Source: Mycobacterium paraffinicum (GTDB taxonomy: Bacteria; Actinomycetota; Actinomycetes; Mycobacteriales; Mycobacteriaceae). Taken from it: a stretch of DNA of 64,000 nucleotides. Position numbers and translations under genes: made by a program. The number at the start of each line of letters is the position of its first letter. The first letter of the stretch is position 1. The notes beneath the pieces are model-generated. The model was not told the origin of the DNA. It saw only the letters and a list, made by a program, of their open reading frames with translations, and searched no databases. This document shows, piece by piece, positions 33,649-44,835 of this stretch. The DNA lies in the NCBI RefSeq assembly GCF_001907675.1, contig NZ_MPNT01000014.1, positions 62,001 through 126,000 on the forward strand. Reading direction: 5' to 3'.

Positions 33649-35115
33649 ATGGCGGCTCGTGGTGATACCGCGGTCCTGGTGCTGGCGGCCGGGCCCGGCA
33701 CCCGGATGCGGTCGGACACCCCCAAGGTGCTGCACACGATCGCCGGGCGCAGCATGTTGTCCCACCTGCTGCACGCGATCACCAAGGTCGCGCCGCACCA
33801 CCTGGTGGTGGTCCTCGGCCACGACCACCAGCGCATCTCCCCGCTGGTCGCCGAATGGGCCGACGGCCTGGGGCGCGCCATCGAGGTCGCCCTGCAGGAC
33901 CGACCGCTGGGCACCGGCCACGCGGTCCTCTGTGGCCTGTCCGCGCTGCCCGAGGACTACGCCGGCGTGGTCGTGGTCACCTCGGGCGACACGCCGCTGC
34001 TGGACTCCGACACCCTGGCCGACCTGATCGCGACGCACGACGCCGGATCGGCCGCGGCGACGGTGCTCACCACGACGCTCGATGACCCCACCGGCTACGG
34101 CCGCATCCTGCGCACCCAGGACAACGAGGTCACCGCGATCGTGGAACACGCCGACGCGACGCCCTCCCAGCGCGAGATCCGCGAGGTCAACGCCGGTGTT
34201 TATGCCTTCGACGTTCCCGCGTTGCGCTCGGCGCTGAACCGGCTGAGCTCGAACAACGCGCAGCAGGAGCTGTACCTGACCGACGTGATCGCCATCCTGC
34301 GCGGCGACGGGCGGGCCATCCACGCCCAGCACGTCGACGACAGCGCGCTGGTGGCAGGCGTGAACAACCGCGTGCAGCTGGCGCAATTGGGCGCCGAACT
34401 CAACCGCCGGATCGTCGCCGCCCACCAGATGGCCGGAGTGACGGTGGTCGACCCGGCGACCACCTGGATCGACGTCGACGTCACGATCGGTCGCGACACC
34501 GTCATCCACCCCGGCACGCAGCTGCTGGGCCGCACCCAACTGGGCGGCCACTGCGTCGTCGGCCCGGACACCACGCTCACCGACGTGACCGTCGGTGACG
34601 GCGCGTCGGTGGTGCGCACCCACGGCACGTCGTCGTCCATCGGTGCCGGCGCCACGGTCGGGCCCTTCACCTACCTGCGGCCCGGCACGGTGCTCGGCGA
34701 CGACGGCAAGCTCGGCGCGTTCGTCGAGACCAAGAACTCCACGATCGGCACCGGCACCAAGGTTCCGCACCTGACCTACGTCGGCGACGCCGACATCGGC
34801 GAACACAGCAACATCGGCGCGTCGAGCGTCTTCGTCAACTACGACGGCACGTCCAAGGCCCGCACCACTATCGGCTCGCACGTGCGCACCGGGTCGGACA
34901 CCATGTTCGTCGCCCCGGTGACGGTCGGCGACGGGGCGTACACCGGCGCGGGGACCGTGGTCCGCGACGACGTCCCGCCGGGCGCGCTCGCGGTGTCCGC
35001 CGGCCCACAACGCAACATCGAGGGCTGGGTGCAGAGCAAACGGCCGGGCAGCGCTGCGGCGGAAGCGGCCGAAAAGGCGGCGAAGACCCAGCATGAGACG
35101 CGCGAGCGCGAATAG
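33649..35115 (+). CDS. glmU: Bifunctional GlmU, UDP-GlcNAc pyrophosphorylase/GlcN-1-P acetyltransferase
   Basis: A 488-aa enzyme making UDP-N-acetylglucosamine for peptidoglycan and the arabinogalactan linker. The pyrophosphorylase domain has [19 protein letters not shown] near residue 10, GTGHAV and YGRI. The C-terminal left-handed beta-helix carries hexapeptide repeats and the acetyltransferase residues in [10 protein letters not shown] and [13 protein letters not shown] (catalytic His replaced by the family's conserved context [10 protein letters not shown]). The ATG at 33649 follows GAGGAG; the TTG just before it is less likely. It begins the glmU-prsA-arsC-lpqT run. Confidence 0.96.
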   Translation: MAARGDTAVLVLAAGPGTRMRSDTPKVLHTIAGRSMLSHLLHAITKVAPHHLVVVLGHDHQRISPLVAEWADGLGRAIEVALQDRPLGTGHAVLCGLSALPEDYAGVVVVTSGDTPLLDSDTLADLIATHDAGSAAATVLTTTLDDPTGYGRILRTQDNEVTAIVEHADATPSQREIREVNAGVYAFDVPALRSALNRLSSNNAQQELYLTDVIAILRGDGRAIHAQHVDDSALVAGVNNRVQLAQLGAELNRRIVAAHQMAGVTVVDPATTWIDVDVTIGRDTVIHPGTQLLGRTQLGGHCVVGPDTTLTDVTVGDGASVVRTHGTSSSIGAGATVGPFTYLRPGTVLGDDGKLGAFVETKNSTIGTGTKVPHLTYVGDADIGEHSNIGASSVFVNYDGTSKARTTIGSHVRTGSDTMFVAPVTVGDGAYTGAGTVVRDDVPPGALAVSAGPQRNIEGWVQSKRPGSAAAEAAEKAAKTQHETRERE

Positions 35116-35215
35116 ACATTGTGATTTTGCTATCTGGTAACCCGGCCACATTTCCGTACCATTCGCTACGTACGATTAGCCATTCCCTTTTGATCCGAAC
35201 GGCGAGGGCAGTGCG

Positions 35216-36196
35216 TTGAGCCACGACTGGACCGACAACCGCAAAAACCTGATGCTCTTCTCCGGACGTGCGCACCCGGAGTTGGCCGAGCAGGTCGCAA
35301 AGGAGCTCGACGTTCACGTCACCGCCCAGACGGCGCGGGAGTTCGCCAACGGCGAGATCTTCGTCCGGTTCGACGAGTCGGTCCGCGGGTGCGACGCCTT
35401 CGTCCTGCAGTCGGCCCCGGCGCCGGTGAACGACTGGCTGATGGAACAGCTGATCATGATCGACGCGCTCAAGCGCGGCAGCGCCAAGCGGATCACCGCC
35501 GTCATGCCGTTCTACCCCTACGCCCGCCAGGACAAGAAGCATCGCGGTCGCGAACCGATCTCGGCGCGACTGGTCGCCGACCTGCTCAAGACCGCGGGGG
35601 CCGACCGGATCGTGACCGTCGACCTGCACACCGACCAGATCCAGGGGTTCTTCGACGGGCCGGTCGACCACATGCGCGGGCAGAACCTGCTGACCGGGTA
35701 TATCCGGGACAACTACCCGGACGGGAACATGGTCGTGGTCTCCCCCGATTCGGGGCGGGTGCGGATCGCCGAGAAGTGGGCCGACGCGCTGGGCGGCGTC
35801 CCGCTGGCCTTCATCCACAAGACCCGCGACCCGCGGGTGCCCAACCAGGTGGTGTCCAACCGCGTCGTCGGCGAGGTCCAGGGCAGGACCTGCGTGCTGA
35901 TCGACGACATGATCGACACCGGCGGCACCATCGCCGGCGCGGTCAAGTTGCTGCGCGACGAGGGCGCCGGTGACGTGATCATCGCAGCGACCCATGGCGT
36001 GCTGTCCGACCCGGCCGCCGAGCGGCTCGCGGCATCCGGCGCCCGCGAGGTGATCGTCACCAACACGCTGCCGATCGGCGAGGAGAAGCGTTTCCCCCAG
36101 CTCACGGTCTTGTCCATCGCACCGCTGTTGGCCAGCACCATCCGCGCCGTCTTCGAAAACGGCTCCGTCACGGGGCTGTTCGACGGAGACGCCTAG
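35216..36196 (+). CDS. prsA: Ribose-phosphate pyrophosphokinase
   Basis: The 326-aa enzyme forming PRPP from ribose-5-phosphate and ATP. Motifs are MPFYPYARQDKKHRGREP (flexible loop), TVDLHTDQIQGFF, VVSPDSGRVRIA and the PRPP-binding loop VLIDDMIDTGGTI near residue 225. PRPP feeds nucleotides, His, Trp and, in mycobacteria, decaprenyl-phosphoribose for arabinan. TTG start as in M. tuberculosis, with a GAGGGCAG ribosome site. A candidate -10 TACGAT is at 35169-35174. Its TAG is directly followed by the arsC ATG. Confidence 0.97.
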   Translation: MSHDWTDNRKNLMLFSGRAHPELAEQVAKELDVHVTAQTAREFANGEIFVRFDESVRGCDAFVLQSAPAPVNDWLMEQLIMIDALKRGSAKRITAVMPFYPYARQDKKHRGREPISARLVADLLKTAGADRIVTVDLHTDQIQGFFDGPVDHMRGQNLLTGYIRDNYPDGNMVVVSPDSGRVRIAEKWADALGGVPLAFIHKTRDPRVPNQVVSNRVVGEVQGRTCVLIDDMIDTGGTIAGAVKLLRDEGAGDVIIAATHGVLSDPAAERLAASGAREVIVTNTLPIGEEKRFPQLTVLSIAPLLASTIRAVFENGSVTGLFDGDA

Positions 36197-36541
36197 ATGG
36201 CCGATACCGTCATCTACCACAACCCCCGCTGCAGCACGTCTCGCAAGACACTGGACTTGTTGCGCGACAACGGCGTTGAGCCGACGATCATCGAGTACCT
36301 GAAGAATCCGCCGTCGCGCGGCGAGCTGGTGAAGATGATCGACGACGCCGGAATCGACGTGCGGACCGCGGTCCGCAGGCGTGAATCGCTCTACGCCGAA
36401 CTGAATCTGGCCGACGCGACCGACGACGAGTTGCTCGACGCGATGGCCGAACACCCGATCCTGATCGAGCGGCCGTTCGTCGTCACGCCGAAGGGCACCC
36501 GGCTGGCCCGGCCGGTCGACGCGGTCCGCGAGATTCTGTGA
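36197..36541 (+). CDS. arsC: ArsC-family arsenate reductase
   Basis: A 114-aa thioredoxin-fold protein that would reduce arsenate with glutathione/glutaredoxin or mycothiol systems. The catalytic Cys12 lies in YHNPRCSTSRKTLD; the anion-site arginines appear in RRRESLY and RPFVVTPKGTRLARP. Full length for the family. It starts immediately after prsA and overlaps lpqT (GTGA), so the three are translationally linked. No other ars genes are nearby. This gene is missing between prsA and lpqT in M. tuberculosis as I know it. Confidence 0.9.
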   Translation: MADTVIYHNPRCSTSRKTLDLLRDNGVEPTIIEYLKNPPSRGELVKMIDDAGIDVRTAVRRRESLYAELNLADATDDELLDAMAEHPILIERPFVVTPKGTRLARPVDAVREIL

Positions 36542-37185
36542 GACGTGGGTACGCGGCGGCGGCCATCGCGCTGACGCTGTCCGCGGTGGCGTGCGGCCCG
36601 AAAACGCCCGACTACCAATCGATCTGGTCGACGACTCCGACCACCACGACCACCACGACGCGCGTCGAAAAGCCCGTTCCCCTGTCGCAATATCTGCAGA
36701 ACATCGGTGTCACCGGCCAGCAAGTGGCGCCGGGCAACCTGCCCGACTTGACGGTGTCGATCCCGACGCCCCCGGGCTGGTCGGTGGCGAGCAATCCGCA
36801 CATCTCGCCGGAGACGCTGATGATCTCCAAGGGCAACAAGTATCCGACCGCCAGGCTTGTGGTGTTCAAGCTGAATGGCGATTTCGATCCGACGCAGGTG
36901 ATTCAGCACGGCAACGACGACGCCCAGCTGTTCGAGAACTTCAAGCAGCTCGACGCCTCGACGACGCCCTACAACGGCTTTCCCTCGTCGATGATTCAGG
37001 GCAGCTACGACTTGGACGGCACCCGGCTGCACAGCTTCAACCGGATCGTCATTGCCACCGGGTCGCCGCCCGCCAAGCAGCGCTACCTGGTTCAACTCAC
37101 CATCACCGGCCTGGCCAACGAGGCGGTGGCGCAGTCCACCGACATCGAGGCGATCATGCGAGGGTTCGTCGTCGCGGCGAAGTGA
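36538..37185 (+). CDS. lpqT: Lipoprotein LpqT
   Basis: A 215-aa lipoprotein of the LpqN/LpqT family. The signal peptide RRGYAAAAIALTLSA ends at lipobox AVAC, followed by a threonine-rich linker (TTPTTTTTTT) and a globular domain with TVSIPTPPGWSVASNP and a conserved C-terminal helix. Related proteins bind periplasmic partners in cell-envelope processes and appear in PknB/TLR2 studies (literature memory). GTG start overlapping the arsC stop. Confidence 0.92.
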   Translation: MRRGYAAAAIALTLSAVACGPKTPDYQSIWSTTPTTTTTTTRVEKPVPLSQYLQNIGVTGQQVAPGNLPDLTVSIPTPPGWSVASNPHISPETLMISKGNKYPTARLVVFKLNGDFDPTQVIQHGNDDAQLFENFKQLDASTTPYNGFPSSMIQGSYDLDGTRLHSFNRIVIATGSPPAKQRYLVQLTITGLANEAVAQSTDIEAIMRGFVVAAK

Positions 37186-37202
37186 TCGGCGTCGTCGGGC
37201 CC

Positions 37203-37266
37203 CGCCGAGATTGCCACCATGGTCGTGATCGCGGCCCGAACCACAGCCCTGACGGCAATCTCGGCG
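37203..37266. repeat. Long-stem palindromic repeat downstream of lpqT
   Basis: A perfect 13-bp inverted repeat, CGCCGAGATTGCC and GGCAATCTCGGCG, with a 38-nt spacer containing a smaller TGGT/ACCA pairing. It lies between lpqT and the SDR gene. It resembles a dispersed mycobacterial palindrome I remember from other intergenic regions. Confidence 0.7.
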
Positions 37267-37314
37267 CGTCATGAGGAGCGCCGGGCACCGATGGGCCCTA
37301 TAGGCTCGTCAGCC

Positions 37315-38196
37315 ATGACGAACTGGACCGCCGCCGACCTGCCCTCGTTCGCGGGGCGCACCGTGATCATCACCGGGGCCAACAGCGGGCTCGGCGCCGT
37401 GACCGCCCGAGAGCTGGCGCGCCGGGGCGCCACGCTGATCATGGCGGTCCGCGACGTACGCAAAGGCGAGCAGGCCGCGCTGCAGATACGGGGCACCCAG
37501 ACCGGCCCGGTCGAAGTGCGCCCCCTCGACCTGCAGAACCTGGCGTCGGTGCGCGAATTCGCCGAGGGCGTCGACAACGTCGACGTGCTGATCAACAACG
37601 CGGGCATCATGGCCGCCCCCTATGCGCAGACCGTCGACGGCTTCGAGAGCCAGGTCGGCACCAACCACCTCGGGCATTTCGCGCTCACCAACTTGTTGCT
37701 GCCCAAGCTCACCGATCGGGTGGTCACGGTGTCCTCGATGGCGCACTGGGCGGGTCGGATCAGCCTCGACGACCTGAACTGGAAGACGCGGCGGTACTCA
37801 CCCTGGCTGGCCTACAGCCAGTCCAAGCTCGCCAACCTGCTGTTCACCAGCGAACTGCAGCGCCGGCTGAATGCGGCCGGTTCGACGCTGCGCGCGCTGG
37901 CCGCCCACCCCGGCTACTCGCACACCAACCTGCAGGGGGCCTCGGGCCGCAAGCTGGGCGACGCGATGATGTCGGCGGTCAGCCGGGTGGTGGCCACCGA
38001 CGCGGACTTCGGCGCGCGCCAGACGCTGTACGCGGCGTCGCAGGACCTGCCGGGCGACACGTTCGTCGGGCCGCGGTTCGGCCAGCTGGGCCGCAGCCAA
38101 CCGGTGGCCCGCAGCCGGCGGGCGCAGGACCCGGCGATGGCCCGGGCGCTCTGGGAGCTGTCCGAGCAGCTCACCGGCACCAAATTTCCGCTCTGA
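37315..38196 (+). CDS. Short-chain dehydrogenase/reductase
   Basis: 293 aa, related to retinol-dehydrogenase-like SDRs (protochlorophyllide-reductase type). Features are the Rossmann VIITGANSGLGAVTAREL start, LINNAGIM, TVSSMAHW catalytic Ser, and YSQSKLANLLF with the Tyr/Lys pair. The ATG at 37315 is preceded by TATAGGCT ten bases upstream, a mycobacterial -10, so a leaderless start is likely; the longer reading starts inside the palindromic repeat and is rejected. The substrate is unknown, perhaps a lipid carbonyl. Confidence 0.87.
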   Translation: MTNWTAADLPSFAGRTVIITGANSGLGAVTARELARRGATLIMAVRDVRKGEQAALQIRGTQTGPVEVRPLDLQNLASVREFAEGVDNVDVLINNAGIMAAPYAQTVDGFESQVGTNHLGHFALTNLLLPKLTDRVVTVSSMAHWAGRISLDDLNWKTRRYSPWLAYSQSKLANLLFTSELQRRLNAAGSTLRALAAHPGYSHTNLQGASGRKLGDAMMSAVSRVVATDADFGARQTLYAASQDLPGDTFVGPRFGQLGRSQPVARSRRAQDPAMARALWELSEQLTGTKFPL

Positions 38197-38331
38197 GGTG
38201 CAGATGCGCTAACCTGACCGGGCGTCACGGCGAGGGTGACTGGCCAGCCAGCACCGTTATCGACGGAGACCGACGAAACCGTCGCGACCCTGGCCGTGCC
38301 CCCACACTGAAGAGCACACAGGAGCGACACG

Positions 38332-38991
38332 ATGGCCAAGTCCGCAGGCAACCAGCTCACCGCCACGGTGCGAACCGAGACCGGCAAGGGCGCGTCCCGC
38401 CGAGCCCGCCGCGAAGGCAAGATTCCCGCCGTCCTCTACGGCCACGGCGCCGACCCGCAGCACCTGGAGCTGCCCGGCCACGACTTCGCGGCCGTGCTGC
38501 GCCACGCGGGCACCAACGCCGTGCTGACCCTGGACATCGACGGCAAGGAGCAGCTGGCGCTGACCAAGGCGCTCGATATCCACCCGATCCGCCGCACCAT
38601 CCAGCACGCCGACCTGCTGGTCGTGCGCCGCGGCGAGAAGGTCGTCGTGGAGGTCAACGTCCTCATCGAGGGCGACGCCGTACCGGGCACCCTGGTCACC
38701 CAGGACACCAACACCATCGAAATCGAGGCAGAGGCGCTGTCGATTCCCGAGCACGTCACCGTGTCGGTGGAGGGCGCCGAACCGGGCACCCAGTTCACCG
38801 CCGGCCAGATCGCTCTGCCACGGGGCGTCAACCTGATCTCCGACCCGGAGATGCTGGTGGTCAACGTGGTCGTCGCGCCGACCGCCCAGGACCTCGAGGA
38901 AGAGGGCGCGGGCGAGGTCGCCGGGGGCGCCGAAGCCCCCGCCGAAGAGGAGGCCGGCGAGGCCGAGGCCGCCGCGGACGAGTCCGAGTAG
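38332..38991 (+). CDS. rplY: 50S ribosomal protein L25/general stress protein Ctc
   Basis: 219 aa. The N-terminal 5S-rRNA-binding L25 domain has [21 protein letters not shown] and [13 protein letters not shown]. The C-terminal TL5/CTC domain follows, with an acidic Ala/Glu-rich tail of about 35 residues. The ATG follows AGGAG. It pairs with pth, 12 bp downstream, as in Rv1015c-Rv1014c. Confidence 0.95.
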   Translation: MAKSAGNQLTATVRTETGKGASRRARREGKIPAVLYGHGADPQHLELPGHDFAAVLRHAGTNAVLTLDIDGKEQLALTKALDIHPIRRTIQHADLLVVRRGEKVVVEVNVLIEGDAVPGTLVTQDTNTIEIEAEALSIPEHVTVSVEGAEPGTQFTAGQIALPRGVNLISDPEMLVVNVVVAPTAQDLEEEGAGEVAGGAEAPAEEEAGEAEAAADESE

Positions 38992-39003
38992 GCGGATCGC
39001 AAC

Positions 39004-39579
39004 GTGGCCGAGCCATTGCTGGTGGTCGGCCTGGGCAACCCCGGGGACAACTATGCCCGCACCCGGCACAACCTCGGGTTCATGGTCGCCGACCTGCTCG
39101 CCGGCCGACTGGGGTCAAAGTTCAAGGTGCACAAGCGTTCCGGCGCAGAAGTGGTCAGCGGCCGGTTGGCCGGACACTCGGTCCTGGTCGCCAAGCCGCG
39201 CTGCTACATGAACGAGTCCGGCCGCCAGGTCGGGCCGCTGGCGAAGTTCTATTCGGTGGCACCGGCCGACATCATCGTCGTGCACGACGACCTCGACCTC
39301 GACTTCGGCCGCATCCGGCTGAAGATCGGGGGCGGCGAGGGCGGCCACAACGGGCTGCGCTCGGTGGCGTCCGCGTTGGGCACCAAGGACTTTCAGCGCG
39401 TCCGCATCGGGATCGGCCGACCGCCCGGACGCAAAGACCCGGCGGCCTTCGTGTTGGAGAACTTCTCGGCGGCCGAGCGCGGCGAGGTGCCGACCATTTG
39501 CGAGCAGGCCGCGGACGCGACGGAGTTGCTCGTCGAGCTGGGGCTGGAGCCGGCGCAGAACCGCGTCCACGCCTGGTAG
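39004..39579 (+). CDS. pth: Peptidyl-tRNA hydrolase
   Basis: The 191-aa enzyme that releases tRNA from dropped-off peptidyl-tRNA. It has [19 protein letters not shown] with the catalytic His (residue 22 region), [11 protein letters not shown] and [15 protein letters not shown] with the conserved Asp, and [11 protein letters not shown]. Full length, GTG start. Coupled to rplY. A palindromic repeat copy follows its stop. Confidence 0.96.
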   Translation: MAEPLLVVGLGNPGDNYARTRHNLGFMVADLLAGRLGSKFKVHKRSGAEVVSGRLAGHSVLVAKPRCYMNESGRQVGPLAKFYSVAPADIIVVHDDLDLDFGRIRLKIGGGEGGHNGLRSVASALGTKDFQRVRIGIGRPPGRKDPAAFVLENFSAAERGEVPTICEQAADATELLVELGLEPAQNRVHAW

Positions 39580-39588
39580 GTGCCCAGG

Positions 39589-39655
39589 ACGCCGAATGTG
39601 GGCCTTATGGACGAATTTCGGCCGCGCACACGTACTTACGCCCCACGCTCGGCGT
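39589..39655. repeat. Palindromic repeat, copy B
   Basis: 19-nt arms (left starting ACGCCGAATGTGGG, right ending GCTCGGCGT) pair at about 15 positions around a 29-nt spacer with GGACGAATTTCGGCCGC and CGTAC. The spacer aligns with copy A at 33501-33530 although the arms differ. It lies in the 84-bp convergent gap between pth and the acyl-AMP ligase gene and could end both transcripts. Confidence 0.72.
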
Positions 39656-39663
39656 GCGAAATT

Positions 39664-41298
39664 CTACGAAACCAGGGTGGCGGAGTGCGACCGGCGCAGC
39701 TTGCCCGACGGTGTCTTCGGGATGGTGCCGGGCCCGAGCACCACCACGTTGCGCGGCCGCATGTCCACCTCGGACACCACCTCGCGGGCGACCTGGTGCT
39801 CGATGCGGCGCACCTCGGCCGGGTCCTGCCAGGCGTTGGACTCGACGGCGACGGCGAACGTCTCGCGGGAGTGGCCGGCATCCAGGCGCACCGCGACGGC
39901 GCAGCCGGGCCGCACCCCCTCGACGCGGCAGGCGGCCCGCTCGATGTCGGTGGGATAGATGTTGCGGCCCGCCATGATGATGACGTCCTTGACGCGGCCG
40001 CACACCACGACGTGGCCCTCCTCGGTCATGTAGCCGAGGTCGCCGGTGTCATACCAGCCGTTCTCGTCCTGCGCCGGGATGAAGCCGCCCATGGTCAGGT
40101 AGCCGGGCGTCAGCGACTCGCCGCGCAGCTCGATCACGCCGACGCCGCGCGGCGGCATCACGTCGCCGTTCTCGTCGATGATGCGCGCCTCGAGGTCCTG
40201 CAGCAGCGGGCCGAGAGTGGCCAGCCGGCGGGTGTTGCCCTTGGTGGCCGGCACCGCGCGGCGCAACGCGGCGAGCAGGTCGGCGTCGACCTCGTCGACG
40301 ACCAGGCCGGCGTTGCACTCCGAGAACGACACCGCCAGCGTCGTCTCGGCCATCCCGTAGGCCGGCAGGATCGCCGAGGGCCGCAGCCCGAACGGCTTTC
40401 CCGCGTCCAGCAGGTCCTCCACGTCGGCGGGTTCAACCGGTTCGGCACCGGACAGCGCGAACCGCAGCGTCGACAGGTCGAAGTCGCCCGGCTTGGCGTT
40501 GCGGCGCAACCGCTTGGCCAGCAGCGCGTAGGCGAAGTTGGGCGCCGCGGTCATGGTGCCCTTGTACTTGTCGATGAGCTTGGCCCACAGCAGCGTGTCG
40601 CGCAGGAAGTCCATCGGCGTGACCTTGACGAGCTCGGCGCCGAAGTACATGGGGATGGTCAGGAAGCCGACCATGCCCATGTCGTGGAAGCAGGGCAGCC
40701 AGCTGACCATGACGTCCTTGTTGACGTCGTACTGGGCGCCGATGAACATCGCCTCGGCGTTGGAGTAGATGTTGCGATGGGTGATCTGGACGGCTTTGGG
40801 AGATCCAGTGGAACCGCTCGTCAACTGCATCAGCGCCAGGTCGTCCTCGCCGACCTCGACCGGGTCGACCGGATCCGACGCCAGCAGGTCGGCGACGGTG
40901 AGGACCTTGATGCCCTTCTCCTCGAGCACGGGGATGGCCACCAGGAAGGGCTCGGAGACGATGACGGCCTTGGCCTCGATCATCCCGATGACGTTCATCG
41001 TGTCTTCGGCCCACACGGCCAGGTCGGTGCGGGGCGTGGGCTGGTGCAGCATGGTCAGGCTCGCGCCGCGCATCCACAGGCCCTGCGCGGTCGGGGCGAT
41101 CTCCACCGGGAAGCCGGCGAGGACGCCGACGGCGTCGCCGAGGCCGATGCCTGCGGCGGCGAGGCCGCCCGCAATGCGGCGGGCCCGCTCGTGCACCTCG
41201 CCCCACGTGTGGCGGACCGGTTCGTGGGGTTCACCGGTGACCATGCCCGTCGTCACGGTGCGGGCATTGCGGTACATCTTCTCGGTAAACCTGCTCAC
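39664..41298 (-). CDS. pks16: Acyl-AMP ligase/acyl-CoA synthetase, Pks16-like
   Basis: A 544-aa adenylating enzyme, not a polyketide synthase despite the historical name. ANL motifs are [12 protein letters not shown] near residue 155, PAYGMAET near 315, [11 protein letters not shown] and [15 protein letters not shown], and the C-terminal catalytic Lys region [10 protein letters not shown]. It would activate a fatty acid as acyl-AMP for a CoA or carrier protein. The GTG at 41298 has GAGGAGG five bases upstream and gives the M. tuberculosis Rv1013 length. Longer readings lack support. Confidence 0.93.
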   Translation of the reverse strand: MSRFTEKMYRNARTVTTGMVTGEPHEPVRHTWGEVHERARRIAGGLAAAGIGLGDAVGVLAGFPVEIAPTAQGLWMRGASLTMLHQPTPRTDLAVWAEDTMNVIGMIEAKAVIVSEPFLVAIPVLEEKGIKVLTVADLLASDPVDPVEVGEDDLALMQLTSGSTGSPKAVQITHRNIYSNAEAMFIGAQYDVNKDVMVSWLPCFHDMGMVGFLTIPMYFGAELVKVTPMDFLRDTLLWAKLIDKYKGTMTAAPNFAYALLAKRLRRNAKPGDFDLSTLRFALSGAEPVEPADVEDLLDAGKPFGLRPSAILPAYGMAETTLAVSFSECNAGLVVDEVDADLLAALRRAVPATKGNTRRLATLGPLLQDLEARIIDENGDVMPPRGVGVIELRGESLTPGYLTMGGFIPAQDENGWYDTGDLGYMTEEGHVVVCGRVKDVIIMAGRNIYPTDIERAACRVEGVRPGCAVAVRLDAGHSRETFAVAVESNAWQDPAEVRRIEHQVAREVVSEVDMRPRNVVVLGPGTIPKTPSGKLRRSHSATLVS

Positions 41299-41624
41299 AC
41301 AAACCTCCTCGGTTCCGGCGCTTCCCCCAACGCCCGGGATTTCATGTTCCGCCCACTGGGTGGCACTTCGCAGCAGGCTCGCAAACACAGTCGGGCGGCG
41401 GTTAGGTCTCGAATCGGCGATGAGCCGGCGACCCCCCGTCCGGTCGCCCGATAGGCGCGGACCGGGCCCGGAAAACGCTGGTGAGCCCGACGCATCAGTC
41501 GTCCGCCGGGGACTCCGGCGGACGACGAAAATGATTGGTCTTGCTCAGCGCTACCCGTCACCGCGCATTATCTTAAACTCCTCTTAGGGAACAGCCCAAA
41601 CGAATGCGCGTTTTGGGGCGATTT
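41299..41624. other. Intergenic spacer between ispE and pks16
   Basis: 326 bp with no convincing gene. On the minus strand a strong GAGGAG (41578-41583) precedes a six-codon mini-ORF MRGDG-stop at 41551-41568. A perfect 12-bp hairpin follows at 41498-41526. An overlapping 88-codon frame from a GTG at 41561 runs to 41295 but is Arg-rich, motif-free and lacks its own ribosome site, so I do not annotate it. Confidence 0.45.
41498..41526 (-). terminator. Candidate terminator/attenuator hairpin
   Basis: GTCGTCCGCCGG and CCGGCGGACGAC form a perfect 12-bp stem with a 5-nt loop, about 100 bp after the ispE stop. There is no U-run on the minus strand, so it would be a tail-less terminator or an attenuator in front of pks16. 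Confidence 0.5.
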
Positions 41625-42575
41625 TCACACTTCGGTGGGGGCGGGAACCACGCGCGCGCCGGCGACCGGCCCGCTGGCGACCCGCACCGTGCGGCAGACG
41701 CCCGCGCCGGACACCTCGGTGCCCACGTCGACCGCCGAGGCCGCCGAGGAGCACAAGAATGCGCATGTCGGGCCCGAGCCCGACACGATGCTTGCCAGGG
41801 CGCCGGCCTCGACGCCGGCGCGCAGGGTGCGACGCAGCTTTGGGTTCAAGCTCACCGCGGCGGCCTGCATCTCGTTGCCCAGCAGCGACGCCAGCTGTTC
41901 CGGGTCGCCCGCGGCCAAGGCCGCCAACACCGGGCCCGGCCCGGCGAGCCGGGGCGGGTCGCCCGCCGCCCGCAGGCGGTCGAGCTCGGCGAACACCGCC
42001 GGCGTGAGCAGCTCCCCGTCGGCGAACGCCAGCACCCAGTGGAAGGTGTTGCGGGACAAGACGGTGGCCAGCTCCTCGCCGCGGCCGGTGCCCAGCGCCG
42101 TGCCGCCGTGCAGCGCGAACGGGACGTCGCTCCCCAACCGCGCGGCCAGCGCGCGCAGGTCGCGGCGCGGCACGTTGAGTTCCCACAGCGAGTTCATGGC
42201 GACCAGCACGGCCGCCGCATCCGCGCTGCCGCCGGCCATGCCGCCGGCCACCGGGATGGATTTGTCGATGATGATCGACACGTCGGGCGCGCGGCCGACG
42301 TGTTCGGCCATCAGCTCCGCGGCCTGCCAAGCGAGGTTGCGTTCGTCGGTGGGTAGCTTGTCGGCGCCCTCGCCGACCAGCTCGAGCGACAACACGTCGG
42401 CGTTGCGGACGGTCACCTCGTCGAGCAGGGAGACGGCCTGGAAGACGGTCGTCAGCTCGTGATAACCGTCCTCGCGGCGGTCGCCCACCTCCAGGTAGAG
42501 GTTGACCTTCCCGGGCACCCGTACGGTGACCGACCCGGTGGGGACCCACTGCGCGGCGGTGCTGCCGTCAGACAT
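41625..42575 (-). CDS. ispE: 4-diphosphocytidyl-2-C-methyl-D-erythritol kinase
   Basis: A 316-aa GHMP kinase of the non-mevalonate isoprenoid pathway. It phosphorylates CDP-ME at the 2-hydroxyl. Substrate motif [14 protein letters not shown] near residue 18, GHMP loop [15 protein letters not shown] near 100 and the C-terminal [12 protein letters not shown]. The ATG at 42575 (MSDGS) is chosen by fit to the Rv1011 start; longer readings run toward the ksgA stop. Third gene of the rpfB-ksgA-ispE run. Confidence 0.95.
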   Translation of the reverse strand: MSDGSTAAQWVPTGSVTVRVPGKVNLYLEVGDRREDGYHELTTVFQAVSLLDEVTVRNADVLSLELVGEGADKLPTDERNLAWQAAELMAEHVGRAPDVSIIIDKSIPVAGGMAGGSADAAAVLVAMNSLWELNVPRRDLRALAARLGSDVPFALHGGTALGTGRGEELATVLSRNTFHWVLAFADGELLTPAVFAELDRLRAAGDPPRLAGPGPVLAALAAGDPEQLASLLGNEMQAAAVSLNPKLRRTLRAGVEAGALASIVSGSGPTCAFLCSSAASAVDVGTEVSGAGVCRTVRVASGPVAGARVVPAPTEV

Positions 42576-42644
42576 TGTCAGCCACCGCAGCAGACTATCG
42601 CTGCCACCGGCCAACCACACGCAGCGGCGCCGACCGGGCCTCGG

Positions 42645-44835
<2,191 letters not shown>

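Noticed and set aside
33646..33651. TTG start for glmU just before the ATG
   Set aside because: ATG 33649 has the better spacing to GAGGAG and matches the family N-terminus.
39580..41454. 624-codon plus-strand frame opposite the pks16-like gene
   Set aside because: His/Gly/Arg-rich shadow of an intact acyl-AMP ligase; no start signal and no motifs.
41295..41561. 88-codon minus-strand frame overlapping the pks16 start
   Set aside because: Contains the candidate hairpin, lacks its own ribosome site and has an Arg-rich product without motifs.
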